A DNA stretch of 64,000 nucleotides from Lachnoclostridium sp. (lineage in GTDB: Bacteria > Bacillota > Clostridia > Lachnospirales > Lachnospiraceae). How positions within the stretch are numbered: the stretch's first letter is position 1; each line of letters begins with the position of its first letter. The notes under the pieces were generated by a model. The model searched no databases. It was not told the origin of the DNA and saw only the letters and a program-made list of their open reading frames with translations. Below, in pieces: positions 37,160 to 47,305 of the stretch. Made by a program: the position numbers and the translations under genes. The DNA is taken from contig JAETRR010000001.1 of assembly GCA_021770065.1 (NCBI GenBank), positions 62,001-126,000 on the forward strand, given 5' to 3'.

Positions 37160-37345
37160 TTTCCGCAGGCAGGTCTCCTGACTTGCAGATCCTCACAGCA
37201 ATGCCGCCTTCCCAATCTCTCAGTGGCTTATCTGGCATCCTGCTCCCTGCTTACAGTGACGAGTTCGCACAGGACTTTCACCTGTTTCCCTTTTCACCAC
37301 GCCGCATCCGGACGGCGTGACACCTGCAGCCCGCTTCCTGCGAAG
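37160..37345 (-). ncRNA. Cobalamin (B12) riboswitch
   Basis: Minus-strand aptamer with all the class landmarks in order: GGGAAACAGGTGAAAGTCC, GCGAACTCGTCACTGTAAGC, GCCACTGAGAGATTGGGAAG, and the B12 box AAGTCAGGAGACCTGCC. It begins about 10 bases after the promoter at 37356-37384 and precedes the cbiK operon. Adenosyl- or other cobalamin binding should switch off the secreted CbiK, the surface proteins and the importer. Confidence 0.96.
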
Positions 37346-37355
37346 CTACGAGGGT

Positions 37356-37384
37356 AATATAACACATTGCCTGTGAAAATGCAA
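37356..37384 (-). promoter_or_regulatory. Promoter of the riboswitch operon
   Basis: TTGCAT, 17 bases, TATATT on the minus strand, immediately before the aptamer. Confidence 0.7.
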
Positions 37385-37446
37385 TACGGATCGGGAATAA
37401 TTTAGGGATAATGGATTATAACAGGGAAAATTATAAGAAATTATAG

Positions 37447-37475
37447 TTGAAAAATGCTTATAACCCCCGTATAAT
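37447..37475 (+). promoter_or_regulatory. Promoter of cobI and the ABC-2 exporter genes
   Basis: TTGAAA, 17 bases, TATAAT on the plus strand, 75 bases upstream of the cobI ATG. No riboswitch is visible on this strand. Confidence 0.75.
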
Positions 37476-37550
37476 AAGTCTCATGCATTTACAGAAGAAC
37501 CGGAAGCAGCACCTGCAGGTGTGAAACCGGAATGAGACAGGAGGACGCTT

Positions 37551-38249
37551 ATGACTGGAATCTTATATGGTGCAGGTGTCGGCCCCGGTGATCCGGAGCT
37601 TATGACTCTAAAGGCCGTGCGCCTCATTCGTGAAAATGAAGTGATTGCCCTTCCCGGGCCTAATGCCAGAGAAACGGTAGCCTACCAGATTGCCGTTCAG
37701 GCCGTACCGGAGTTAACAGAAAAAACACTTCTCTCCGTGGACATGCCTATGACCCACGACAAGGAAGAGATGAACCGGAACCATGAAAAAGCGGCCGATA
37801 TCATCGAAGCTTATCTGAAAGAGGGCAGAAATGTGGTCTTCCTTACTCTGGGAGATCCGACTATCTATTCTACCTTCCTCTATGTGCAGAAGCGCATTCT
37901 AAACCGGGGCTATCAAGCAGAACTTGTAAGCGGCATTACCTCTTTCTGCGCTGCGGCAGCACGGACAGGAACATCTTTGGCCGAATGGGACGAGCAGCTG
38001 CATATCCTGCCTGCCGTTCATAAGCTGAACAGCAGTCTTTCCCTGCCCGGCAACTATGTTCTAATGAAATCCGGACACAAAATGCAGCAGGTCAAGGAGA
38101 TTCTGAAAGCCAGCGGCCGGGATGTGGTTATGGTAGAAAACTGCGGCATGGAAAATGAACATATCTATTGCAGCACGGAAGAGATCCCCGATGATGCCGG
38201 CTACTATTCTCTGATTATTGCAAAGGAGTCCAGAGATAAGCATGATTGA
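37551..38249 (+). CDS. cobI: Precorrin-2 / cobalt-factor II C20-methyltransferase
   Basis: 232 residues. GAGVGPGDPELMTLKAVRLI is the SAM-binding motif of tetrapyrrole methylases; FLTLGDPTIYSTFLYVQKRI and ELVSGITSFCAAAARTGTSL are characteristic of the C-20 enzyme (CobI/CbiL). It adds a methyl at C20 in corrin-ring synthesis, directly after cobalt insertion in the anaerobic route. It is divergent from the cbiK operon; no other corrin-ring gene is in the window. ACAGGAGGACGCTT precedes the ATG. Its last codons overlap the next gene by 8 bases. Confidence 0.93.
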   Translation: MTGILYGAGVGPGDPELMTLKAVRLIRENEVIALPGPNARETVAYQIAVQAVPELTEKTLLSVDMPMTHDKEEMNRNHEKAADIIEAYLKEGRNVVFLTLGDPTIYSTFLYVQKRILNRGYQAELVSGITSFCAAAARTGTSLAEWDEQLHILPAVHKLNSSLSLPGNYVLMKSGHKMQQVKEILKASGRDVVMVENCGMENEHIYCSTEEIPDDAGYYSLIIAKESRDKHD

Positions 38250-39078
38250 GCTTCAAAATCTCACCAAAAAATTTGAGCATTTTACTGCTGTGGATTCCAT
38301 CAATCTTCGGATTGAGACAGGTGAATTTTTCGGTCTTTTAGGCCCAAATGGAGCCGGGAAAACAACCACTATCGGTATGCTGTCCACGTTACTGCTTCCC
38401 ACCTCCGGAGAGATCCGGATTGACGGCGGGATCTTAACCAGAAAGCGGCAGGATCTTAAGCGAAAAGTCAGTGTCATCACTCAAGAGTATTCCATGCGCC
38501 AGGATATGGATATGGATGAAATCATGGAGTATCAAGGGCGGCTCTACTTTATGCCGGTGAAGCAGATAAGGGCACGCACGGAGGAGCTTTTTGCCTTTGC
38601 AGGCCTTACGGAGCACCGCAGAAAAACCATCCGCAAATTATCCGGCGGCATGAAGCGCAAGCTGATGGTCTGCCGTGCGCTCCTGACAGAACCCGAGATT
38701 CTTCTCCTGGATGAACCCACCGCCGGAATGGATGCCATTTCCAGACGGCAGATGTGGGGGCTGCTGCGGCAGTTAAACGAACAGGGATTAACAATCCTTC
38801 TGACCACCCACTACATCGAGGAGGCCCAGTCCCTCTGTGGACGTGTAGCCCTGATGAACAGCGGAAAACTGAACGAGATTGACACACCGGCTCATTTAAT
38901 CGAAAATCTGGGTGCCTATGCCATTGATCAGACACTGCCGGACGGAATGCACAGCCGCTACTTCCATGAACGTTCCGACGCGATTGCCTGCCTTAGCAGC
39001 CTTACCGGTCAATGTACTCTCCGGGATACTACGCTGGAGGATGTGTTTGTGGAGCAGGTAGGCAAACGTCTGTCATAA
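38242..39078 (+). CDS. ABC transporter ATP-binding protein (ABC-2 exporter type)
   Basis: 278 residues from the ATG inside the cobI stop region (MIELQNLTKKFEHFTAVDSI). Walker A LLGPNGAGKTTTIG, signature KLSGGMKRKLMVCRALL, Walker B ILLLDEPTAGMDA, and a His in TTHYIEEA. This is the drug/multi-substrate exporter subfamily (CcmA/DrrA-like). Overlap with cobI implies translational coupling and a link to corrinoid or metal physiology, but the substrate is unknown. The permease gene follows after 97 bases. Confidence 0.9.
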   Translation: MIELQNLTKKFEHFTAVDSINLRIETGEFFGLLGPNGAGKTTTIGMLSTLLLPTSGEIRIDGGILTRKRQDLKRKVSVITQEYSMRQDMDMDEIMEYQGRLYFMPVKQIRARTEELFAFAGLTEHRRKTIRKLSGGMKRKLMVCRALLTEPEILLLDEPTAGMDAISRRQMWGLLRQLNEQGLTILLTTHYIEEAQSLCGRVALMNSGKLNEIDTPAHLIENLGAYAIDQTLPDGMHSRYFHERSDAIACLSSLTGQCTLRDTTLEDVFVEQVGKRLS

Positions 39079-39175
39079 AATAAAAGTTTTAGAACGCTTT
39101 TTCGTAAATATCGGATAGGAGCTCCAAAATTAAATTGGTTCGTATTTACTAAAATTGCGTCAGATGGAGTATCTT

Positions 39176-39907
39176 ATGGGAATTATCACGATTTTATGGG
39201 AAAAATGGAGAGAATTTCTGCGGGATTTTTCCCGTATCACCCTGGCGGCCCTGGTTGCCCCGTTAATGTATCTGATTGTATTCGGCTGGGGAATCCGGAC
39301 TACTATGAACGGAATGCCCTACCTCAATTTTCTGATTCCGGGCGTGGTATCCCTAACCACCATGAACGGAAGTTTCAATGCCATCGCCCAAAATCTGAAT
39401 GTACAGCGGCTTTATGAAAAGGCCTTTGATCAGGTGATTATTTCACCCACACCTCTCTGGCAGTTTATCGCCGGACAGATTCTGGCAGGAGCACTCAGAG
39501 GGCTCTATGCAGGCGCTATCATTCTGTTTCTGGTGTGGCCCGTCAAGACCGGCCTTGTGTTTAACGGAATCTCCATTTTCATTCTCTTTTTAAACGGGGC
39601 GGTTTTTTCCGCCCTTGGCATTGTGGTCTCTTTTCTGGCCCGCAGCCATGCGGATGTACCCCGGTTTTCCAATTATTTTATTATGCCTATGGCCTACCTG
39701 TGCAACACCTTTTTTTCCACGGATCGCATTCCCCACGGGGTTCGGGAATTTATTGCCGCCCTGCCTCTTTCCCAAACCAGCCGTATGGTAAGGGGCATTG
39801 CGACAAAAGAACCCGTAAACCTTATGGGTATTCTGATCCTGCTTGCTTATCTTGTTGTACTTACGGGGATTGGACTTTACTTCGTATATAAGAAAAAGAA
39901 TTTATAG
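39176..39907 (+). CDS. ABC-2 type permease
   Basis: 243 residues from ATG 39176 (GGAG 7 bases upstream); ATG 39164 is an alternative, and the ORF-track TTG start is unlikely. Six hydrophobic segments, including ITLAALVAPLMYLIVFGWGI and the C-terminal LILLAYLVVLTGIGLYFVYK. Typical half-size permease that pairs with the upstream ATPase. It exports an unknown substrate; the position behind cobI makes tetrapyrrole or cobalt handling a possibility. Confidence 0.88.
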   Translation: MGIITILWEKWREFLRDFSRITLAALVAPLMYLIVFGWGIRTTMNGMPYLNFLIPGVVSLTTMNGSFNAIAQNLNVQRLYEKAFDQVIISPTPLWQFIAGQILAGALRGLYAGAIILFLVWPVKTGLVFNGISIFILFLNGAVFSALGIVVSFLARSHADVPRFSNYFIMPMAYLCNTFFSTDRIPHGVREFIAALPLSQTSRMVRGIATKEPVNLMGILILLAYLVVLTGIGLYFVYKKKNL

Positions 39908-40002
39908 AACACTGAGCAGCGGTTTTCCGAATGGCACTGCGGCCGCCGCCAATACCTGCAGGATCTGCCGTCGACAGCTCCCTCCGGATACTTTACCAAC
40001 TT

Positions 40003-40046
40003 AAAAACGCGGCAACCGTTCCTTTCCGGAACCATTACCGCGTTTT
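40003..40046 (-). terminator. Terminator of the small HPr-like gene
   Basis: AAAACGCGG...CCGCGTTTTT on the minus strand, starting 3 bases past the stop at 40049. Confidence 0.8.
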
Positions 40047-40048
40047 AT

Positions 40049-40282
40049 CTAACCATTGATCATGAATGAAACTAATTTGTCGATATCTTCCTTCTCGTAT
40101 GCGATAATCTCAAGCTCCGGAATCTCACCGTTGGAAAAGATATTCGCCATAGACACATACTGGGAGAGTTTGGACTTCAGATTCAGTCTGTCGCCTTCGC
40201 CTGTTACCAGTTCTACCTTACCCTGGCAGCTGTCTACTACTTCAAAGAACTTATCGATGTTAGAAATGTTTTGAACTTTCAT
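40049..40282 (-). CDS. Small HPr-like conserved protein (77 aa)
   Basis: Reads MKVQNISNIDKFFEVVDSCQ, GKVELVTGEGDRLNLKSKLS and ends KLVSFMING. It is a conserved clostridial protein, sometimes annotated as polyA polymerase without evidence, with the size and strand/helix pattern of an HPr-like domain. A diverged paralogue is at 1065..1304. No active-site His of true HPr (no GxHxR) is visible, so PTS phosphotransfer is not supported. AAAGGAGTGAAAAAAAG precedes the ATG. Single gene with its own terminator. Confidence 0.75.
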   Translation of the reverse strand: MKVQNISNIDKFFEVVDSCQGKVELVTGEGDRLNLKSKLSQYVSMANIFSNGEIPELEIIAYEKEDIDKLVSFMING

Positions 40283-40376
40283 CTTTTTTTCACTCCTTTC
40301 TTCTCCCTATTATAACTGCTGAAAAGCACTTTGGAAAGCACTTTTTTCCATTTTTTCTAAATTTGTTAATAATTCA

Positions 40377-41210
40377 TCATTTTCGGAGAATGCGTTTCTC
40401 GGTTATCTCTATTTTGCCTTCCTTCAGCAGGCGGCCCACGGCTCTTTTAAATGCATTTTTACTAAGATGCAGCTCCCGTTCTATAATTTCAGGCGATACC
40501 CTGTCGTTAAAGGGAAGGACACCGTCATACTCGTCCAGAACTTTCAGCACATATTCCGCATCCTCGTCCATCTGGATATACGCCTTTTCCCGAATGCTTA
40601 AGTCCAGCTTTCCGTCTTCTTTCACAGCTGTCACGCGTGCCTCCACCCGATCGCCGATTTTCCCGTTCCCATGGAACTCTTTTTTGGGAATCAGCGCGGA
40701 ATACCTGTTATCCACGGCCACAAAAGCACCGAATTCACGGCTGATCTCATAAATCGTACCCGTAACGCGGTCCTCTGCCTTGTAGGGCGCGTCCGTCTCC
40801 AGATATTTGTATACATTCATAGTTGCACAGAGACGGCTGCTCTTGTCCACGTACAGGGCAATCAGCACCTCCTCTCCGGCGCTGACCCGTCTTGTCTGTT
40901 CCCGGAAAGGAAGAAGAAGCTCCTTTTCCAGCCCCCAGTCAAGAAAAGCCCCTATCTTCGTCACCTCCGTCACCCTGAGAACGGCAATGCCTCCAAGCTC
41001 CACTTTCGGCTCCCGGGTAGTAGAAATCAGCCGGTCCTTGGAGTCTTTATAGACGAACACCTCCAGGCTGTCTCCCGGCCCTGCACCTTCCGGTACCTGT
41101 TTCCCCGGAAGCAGAACTTTATCCGCGTCGCCTTCCTTTTCGGCCAGATACACACCGAAATCAACTTTTTTTATAATTCTCAGTTCCTGTTTTTTTCCCA
41201 GCAATATCAT
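40377..41210 (-). CDS. cvfB: S1 RNA-binding protein, CvfB family
   Basis: 277 residues from ATG 41210 (GGAGGATAAGGCAC site); the 30 upstream codons of the ORF track are unlikely. Three S1-like beta-barrels: QELRIIKKVDFGVYLAEKEG, VLRVTEVTKIGAFLDWGLEK, VTGTIYEISREFGAFVAVDN; then a C-terminal winged helix (EIIERELHLSKNAFKRAVGR). In Staphylococcus CvfB affects virulence gene expression; in Clostridia it is presumed to bind RNA in the cytosol. Confidence 0.9.
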   Translation of the reverse strand: MILLGKKQELRIIKKVDFGVYLAEKEGDADKVLLPGKQVPEGAGPGDSLEVFVYKDSKDRLISTTREPKVELGGIAVLRVTEVTKIGAFLDWGLEKELLLPFREQTRRVSAGEEVLIALYVDKSSRLCATMNVYKYLETDAPYKAEDRVTGTIYEISREFGAFVAVDNRYSALIPKKEFHGNGKIGDRVEARVTAVKEDGKLDLSIREKAYIQMDEDAEYVLKVLDEYDGVLPFNDRVSPEIIERELHLSKNAFKRAVGRLLKEGKIEITEKRILRK

Positions 41211-41316
41211 GTGCCTTATCCTCCATATTTTTCCTCCACAAGTCAAACAGACGCACCTGCATCCAGTTTCCCGTGTTCTTTTCAGTACATCTGTTTCCAA
41301 TTTTCAGCCTTTTAAA

Positions 41317-42018
41317 TTACGAAAGCTCAACCACAGCATACGGACGTCCCAGCTCATCGCAGAGAGCCGTCATATAACGGTTGTCCTCTTTCTGCACCAC
41401 CGGATAAATCATATCCCCCAGAAGAGCCGATTTCTTGTACTCTGCACGCATCTGCCTTATGGGGAAGTTCTCGGGAATATATTCCCTTGCCATCTGGATA
41501 TACTGGCCGTTATTGACATGATGGTTGGTGTCCAGATGATGCTTCTGCACGGCAAAGGCTTCCTTCCTCTCCCCGTTCCCCGGCATAGGAACCTTTCTGG
41601 ACGCATAATTCATGTCCAGTTTTTCTTCCATCACATATGCCTTCTCGATACTCTCCGGTATCCGTACCGGGCGCCCAGTGTCCGTATCCAGAAAGCTCCA
41701 GAGGGTGTTGGCGTAAGCCAGCATCTGCCCCTTTTGATCCTTCATAACAAAATTACGGTAACCGCAGAACCCTTGAAAATAATAGGGCCAGGTGGAGACT
41801 GTAATCGCCTCGCACAGATCCGGATAACGATCCACCACGATCTGCCAGGAAGAAAGCACCCAGACACGATGCATCTTCTCCAGCACTCCTACTCCCACCT
41901 GAAGCTCCTCCGACTGAAAGGTGCTGCAATCCTGAAAGTAATTGATAATTCCGTTTAAAGAAAGCTTTTTATCCTCGCCCACTTCGCTGTAGCGGACTTT
42001 GCTGTTGAATGAATACAT
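41317..42018 (-). CDS. Acyl-ACP thioesterase
   Basis: 233 residues with two hot-dog folds. The first contains GIINYFQDCSTFQSEELQVG and WVLSSWQIVVDRYP; the second has the catalytic region HLDTNHHVNNGQYIQMAREY. It releases fatty acids from acyl carrier protein. It is 106 bases downstream of the cvfB start on the same strand (cvfB follows it) and probably forms a short operon with it. Confidence 0.9.
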   Translation of the reverse strand: MYSFNSKVRYSEVGEDKKLSLNGIINYFQDCSTFQSEELQVGVGVLEKMHRVWVLSSWQIVVDRYPDLCEAITVSTWPYYFQGFCGYRNFVMKDQKGQMLAYANTLWSFLDTDTGRPVRIPESIEKAYVMEEKLDMNYASRKVPMPGNGERKEAFAVQKHHLDTNHHVNNGQYIQMAREYIPENFPIRQMRAEYKKSALLGDMIYPVVQKEDNRYMTALCDELGRPYAVVELS

Positions 42019-42201
42019 TTTGCTTTTTCACCTCTGAATGGTATTGTAGCATAATTTGCAGAAATTGGCTAGAAAAAGAAATGCATAAACAAAGCAGAGG
42101 ACTGTCTGAAAAGCCCCCTGCCGTGCTGAATAAAATACCCCGAAAACCTTTATTTCAAATCCACTCCGTCCTACAGATATGCTCCCTCCACTGGTTGGCG
42201 G

Positions 42202-43107
42202 CTACTGCTCCGCCCCAAAAGTCCTCAGATAATTACGATAAGCCCCCATCAGATTCGCTTCATTAAAGAAACGGCAGACCGCCAGCTCCACCGGTGGTAC
42301 ATCAATAGGATAAATTGCATAAAAACGATCCAAATTTTTTCTGATGCTCTCAAGAAGCTTTGGCTGTCTGCTGATTCCGCCTCCGATGGCGAATCGATCC
42401 GGATCATAGATAAACTGCAGGTTCATAATCATCCTTGCGAGCGGTCTGGTAAATTCGTCCAACACCTCAAGCATGTCCGTATCCCCCTGATTGATCCAGC
42501 GGAAAACATCTTCCCCGTTGATCGTATCAGGCTCAATTCGTCTGGCTCTGGCCGCCATCTGCAAAAGGCGTGGATTTCCACTTACAAGCCCCCAAATGTT
42601 GGACTCCTGATCCGCCCATTCTCCCATCATAGCAAAGCTGAATTCTCCGGCTGCAAAGTGAGAACCCATATGAACCTCACCGTCCTTTACCAGAGCTCCG
42701 CCAACACCGGTTCCCAGAACCAGAACTATGCCGTCCTTACAGTCTTTCAGGGCTCCCCACGCAGCTTCTGCCAGAGCTGCGGATTTTGCGTCATTCATAA
42801 TTGCAGCCGGCACTTTACAACGCCGTTCCATTTCCTCCGCCAGAGGAAGCCCATCCGCAAATCTCAGATTTCCGGCCGTAATACAGATTCCATTTTTACT
42901 GTCGATAATTCCCGGTACGGACATGGAGATTCCCTCCACCTGCCCCTCAAACTGCCGGTAGATCTCCTGGAGCCGTGACAGATATGCTTCCGTTCCCTCA
43001 TGGGGTGTAGGAACCTTCCCATAGTCCATCAGAATTCTTTTTTCATCCAGTTTTGCATACTTAATAGAGCTTCCTCCTACATCCATACATAAACAAGTTT
43101 TTCCCAT
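42202..43107 (-). CDS. ROK-family sugar kinase (BglK-like)
   Basis: 301 residues. Begins CLCMDVGGSSIKYAKLDEKR (phosphate motif); VLGTGVGGALVKDGEVHMGS and GEFSFAMMG follow. The zinc-binding CxCGxxGC is absent, as in the branch containing beta-glucoside kinase. It is downstream of the cellobiose-type PTS genes with a 175-base gap. It may phosphorylate glucose or a disaccharide liberated in that pathway. Confidence 0.85.
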   Translation of the reverse strand: MGKTCLCMDVGGSSIKYAKLDEKRILMDYGKVPTPHEGTEAYLSRLQEIYRQFEGQVEGISMSVPGIIDSKNGICITAGNLRFADGLPLAEEMERRCKVPAAIMNDAKSAALAEAAWGALKDCKDGIVLVLGTGVGGALVKDGEVHMGSHFAAGEFSFAMMGEWADQESNIWGLVSGNPRLLQMAARARRIEPDTINGEDVFRWINQGDTDMLEVLDEFTRPLARMIMNLQFIYDPDRFAIGGGISRQPKLLESIRKNLDRFYAIYPIDVPPVELAVCRFFNEANLMGAYRNYLRTFGAEQ

Positions 43108-43282
43108 ACCAATACCCTCTCTGTTCTTTTATTTTGAATAGGCCGTCCATTTATTATACACCTCTCCGGGCGTCTTGAGTGCGTAAAAGAGAATCGGGAA
43201 CCCATTTTCCAGATTCCCGTCCCATACCCTTTATCTATATACTTATATTAGTCCTCCACAGTCCGGCTTTCTGCCTGACAGC

Positions 43283-43612
43283 CTATTTCACTCCGTCCAG
43301 TCTCTTATAAAGCGCAATAAACTCCTCGGCAATAGTCTGAAAACCTTCTGCGCTCATCAGCTGATCTTCTGCATGAATCAGAAGCAGGCCGCTCTCCTTC
43401 AGTTCGCCGTTTGCCTCTTTGGCCAGCAAATCCGCATGGCCGTCATGCCCCTGAACAAAGGCATCCCTTCCCTGCTTCATCAGAGCTTCCGCCTCATCAT
43501 ACTTTCCTTCCTTGGCTTTCTGAATGGCATTAATATAACAGGAACGTGCCGTTCCTACGTATGTAATCAGTTGAAAACATGACATTACTAACTCTTCGCT
43601 CATAGAGTTCAC
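43283..43612 (-). CDS. PTS lactose/cellobiose IIA component
   Basis: 109 residues, all-helical trimer-type IIA. The phosphorylated His is in LLLIHAEDQLMSAEGFQTIA; the N-terminal EELVMSCFQLITYVGTARSC is typical. It passes phosphate from HPr to the IIB encoded at 45220. Third PTS gene of the IIB-IIC-IIA set. Confidence 0.93.
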   Translation of the reverse strand: MNSMSEELVMSCFQLITYVGTARSCYINAIQKAKEGKYDEAEALMKQGRDAFVQGHDGHADLLAKEANGELKESGLLLIHAEDQLMSAEGFQTIAEEFIALYKRLDGVK

Positions 43613-43632
43613 CTTTCCTTTTTCATCTTTTT

Positions 43633-44949
43633 TTACCAGTCATCATCCTCGTCATTGCCCTTGGCGGCCTCTTCCTCCATTTTCAAGTTCATTTTATCCA
43701 CTCTGCGGATAAATGGCAGATATACGAAGAAAGAAACAATAAAGATTACTATCTGGAGCAATGCGCTTCTCCATCCACCAACCAGGAAACCGGAAATAAT
43801 CGGCGGACAGGTCCACGGCACCTGAATCGCAGTGTAAAGGGGACAGAGTCCCGTTGCCAGAGCAGCATACTGGATCACGCAGGCGATTACCGGCATGGCA
43901 ATAAAGGGAACTGCCAGCATCGGGTTCATAACAATCGGAATACCAAACAAAATCGGCTCATTAATGTTAAACAGTGCCGGTACGGCTTCCAGCCGTCCCA
44001 GAGTTTTCAGCTGTTTGGATTTTGCGAAAGCCACCATATAGATTACAACTCCGATAGTCAGACCGGCGCCGGTTACATTGATAAACTGATCATAAAACTG
44101 CTGGGTCACGATATGTCCGCCATTTGCAACTGTCAGCTCCATTCCGCTGTCAACAATTGCCTGGTTTGCCAGGGAGTTAGCCTGCAGAAGCCCGGACATA
44201 ATGCCGCCAACAATGGTAGAACCGTGAACACCGAACATCCAGAGAAACGGCCCCATAAAGCACATCAGTATTGCTCCTCCCGGAGAATCCGTCATACCCT
44301 GCAGCGGAGTCTGGATAATACGGTAGATAAGCTCCATAGCTGTAGTGTGCAGCCCCATATCACAGATACCATGAATAACCGTTGCCCCTACAACAATGGC
44401 CCCCGCCGGAATCAGTGCGGAAAAGGCATTGGCAACACCTCCCGGTACGCCTGCCGGCATCTTGATACGAATGTTCCTCTTTAAAAACCAACAGTAGACA
44501 AAAGCCACAATCCAGCCGATCAGAATTGCACCAATCATACCCTTTCCGGCTGTCCAGTCCTTATTGATAATATTACCGACCACATCACCGTTTTCCGTCA
44601 CAACTGATGAAGGCTGAAGCAGCAGGAACACGGCCAGGGCAACGATGCCGCCGCTTAAAGGCTCCTGTCCTTCCAGCTTAACATAATTGTAAGCGATACC
44701 GACAACAGCGATCATTGCGCTGATATTGAAGGTAGCTCCATAGGCTTGATTCAATATATCCGTAATTCCGGAATCTGCCAGCGCATTGGACACTGCCGGA
44801 ATCGGGAAATTGGCCAGAATCAGGAAAATGGAACCTACAATCAACAGCGGCATGGAGTATACCATACCATCCTTCAGGGACTGAATTGCCTTGGTATTAA
44901 TAAAGGCCATGATTTTGGGGATAATCTTTTCATTCATATACTTACCCAT
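43633..44949 (-). CDS. PTS cellobiose-type IIC permease
   Basis: 438 residues with about ten membrane helices. Family features: MPLLIVGSIFLILANFPIPA, HGSTIVGGIMSG and FNINEPILFGIPIVMNPMLA, the substrate-binding NEP loop. It imports a beta-disaccharide such as cellobiose, phosphorylating it with IIB. Its ribosome site (AATAGGAGGAGAAAT) directly adjoins the tandem leader repeat. Confidence 0.93.
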   Translation of the reverse strand: MGKYMNEKIIPKIMAFINTKAIQSLKDGMVYSMPLLIVGSIFLILANFPIPAVSNALADSGITDILNQAYGATFNISAMIAVVGIAYNYVKLEGQEPLSGGIVALAVFLLLQPSSVVTENGDVVGNIINKDWTAGKGMIGAILIGWIVAFVYCWFLKRNIRIKMPAGVPGGVANAFSALIPAGAIVVGATVIHGICDMGLHTTAMELIYRIIQTPLQGMTDSPGGAILMCFMGPFLWMFGVHGSTIVGGIMSGLLQANSLANQAIVDSGMELTVANGGHIVTQQFYDQFINVTGAGLTIGVVIYMVAFAKSKQLKTLGRLEAVPALFNINEPILFGIPIVMNPMLAVPFIAMPVIACVIQYAALATGLCPLYTAIQVPWTCPPIISGFLVGGWRSALLQIVIFIVSFFVYLPFIRRVDKMNLKMEEEAAKGNDEDDDW

Positions 44950-44956
44950 ATTTCTC

Positions 44957-45068
44957 CTCCTATTTTAAGTCCCGTAATATCCTGTCAATACACCCCGAAC
45001 GAAATCAATTCCCATCCACAAAAACATGTGTCTGTAAATTGATTTGTGCATTGACAGCATATTACTGT
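44957..45068 (-). repeat. Leader-associated palindromic repeat, copy C (upstream of PTS IIC)
   Basis: About 105-bp unit: CCCGTAATATCCTGTCAATA, AAATCAATT, then AAATTGATTTGTGCATTGAC and ATATTAC. It shares layout and many words with copies A and B and adjoins the IIC Shine-Dalgarno. It is followed by a nearly identical tandem unit. Confidence 0.8.
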
Positions 45069-45205
45069 TTTAAGTCCCGTAATATCCTGTCAATACACTC
45101 TGAACGAAATCAATTCCCATCCACAAAAACATGTGTCTGTAAATTGATTTGTGCATTGACAGCATATTACTGTTTTAAGTTGCTGTATGACAGCACGAAA
45201 GGATA
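45069..45205 (-). repeat. Leader-associated palindromic repeat, copy D (tandem duplicate)
   Basis: Second copy of the 105-bp unit, differing at only about two positions (ACACTCTG against ACACCCCG). It ends with a small hairpin (TTGCTGTATGACAGCA) at the place where copies A and B carry ATCGCTGCGCGAT. Confidence 0.8.
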
Positions 45206-45219
45206 TTTTTACAGCGAAC

Positions 45220-45534
45220 TTATTTATTCTTTGCCAGCTTATAAGCAAATTTAAGCACGTTCATGCCATTGCACATCCCATAATCGGCCATAGGGATCAC
45301 GTCTACCGGAATGCCCTTCGGCGTACAGATGGATTTCGCCTTTTCCAGCTGGAAGCCTACCTGGGGCCCCAAAAGAGCTACATCAATGTCTCCGGCCTCT
45401 GCCATACGATCCAGATCCTGAATCGGGAATGCGGCTATATCCGCTTCCTTTCCTTTCTCCTTTGCTGCCTCCTGCATCTTTGCCACCAGTAAGCTTGTGG
45501 ACATACCTGCCGCACAGAATAAACGAATAACCAT
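45220..45534 (-). CDS. PTS lactose/cellobiose IIB component
   Basis: 104 residues. The phosphocysteine lies at residue 7-8 in RLFCAAGMSTSLLVAKMQEA; the rest (DVALLGPQVGFQLEKAKSIC) fits the IIB-cellobiose fold. It transfers phosphate from IIA to the sugar held by IIC. It lies 73 bases after the GH1 gene and is separated from IIC by the tandem repeats. Confidence 0.93.
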   Translation of the reverse strand: MVIRLFCAAGMSTSLLVAKMQEAAKEKGKEADIAAFPIQDLDRMAEAGDIDVALLGPQVGFQLEKAKSICTPKGIPVDVIPMADYGMCNGMNVLKFAYKLAKNK

Positions 45535-45607
45535 GTTACATTCCTCCTTTTATAGATTTTTTATCGCTATTCCCCTTAATGGAAATAAAGCACTTGTTAA
45601 AAGCTGC

Positions 45608-47170
<1,563 letters not shown>

Positions 47171-47224
47171 TTATTCTGTGGATTTTTGACAATGGTTTAC
47201 CCCTTTGACATTTGTTACATAAAT

Positions 47225-47271
47225 AAAACAGACAAAAGAGTGCTTTTAGGGCGACTTCTTTTGTCTGTTTT
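47225..47271. terminator. Bidirectional terminator between the RpiR and GH1 genes
   Basis: AAAACAGACAAAAGA and TCTTTTGTCTGTTTT form a long stem with A/T flanks on both strands, 35 bases past the RpiR stop. Confidence 0.75.
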
Positions 47272-47305
47272 CACGCCATATGTTCTTTTGGGCAATAATT
47301 GTTCA

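Noticed and set aside
44957-45205. CRISPR-like array
   Set aside because: Only two tandem 105-bp units with no spacers; they match the dispersed leader element.
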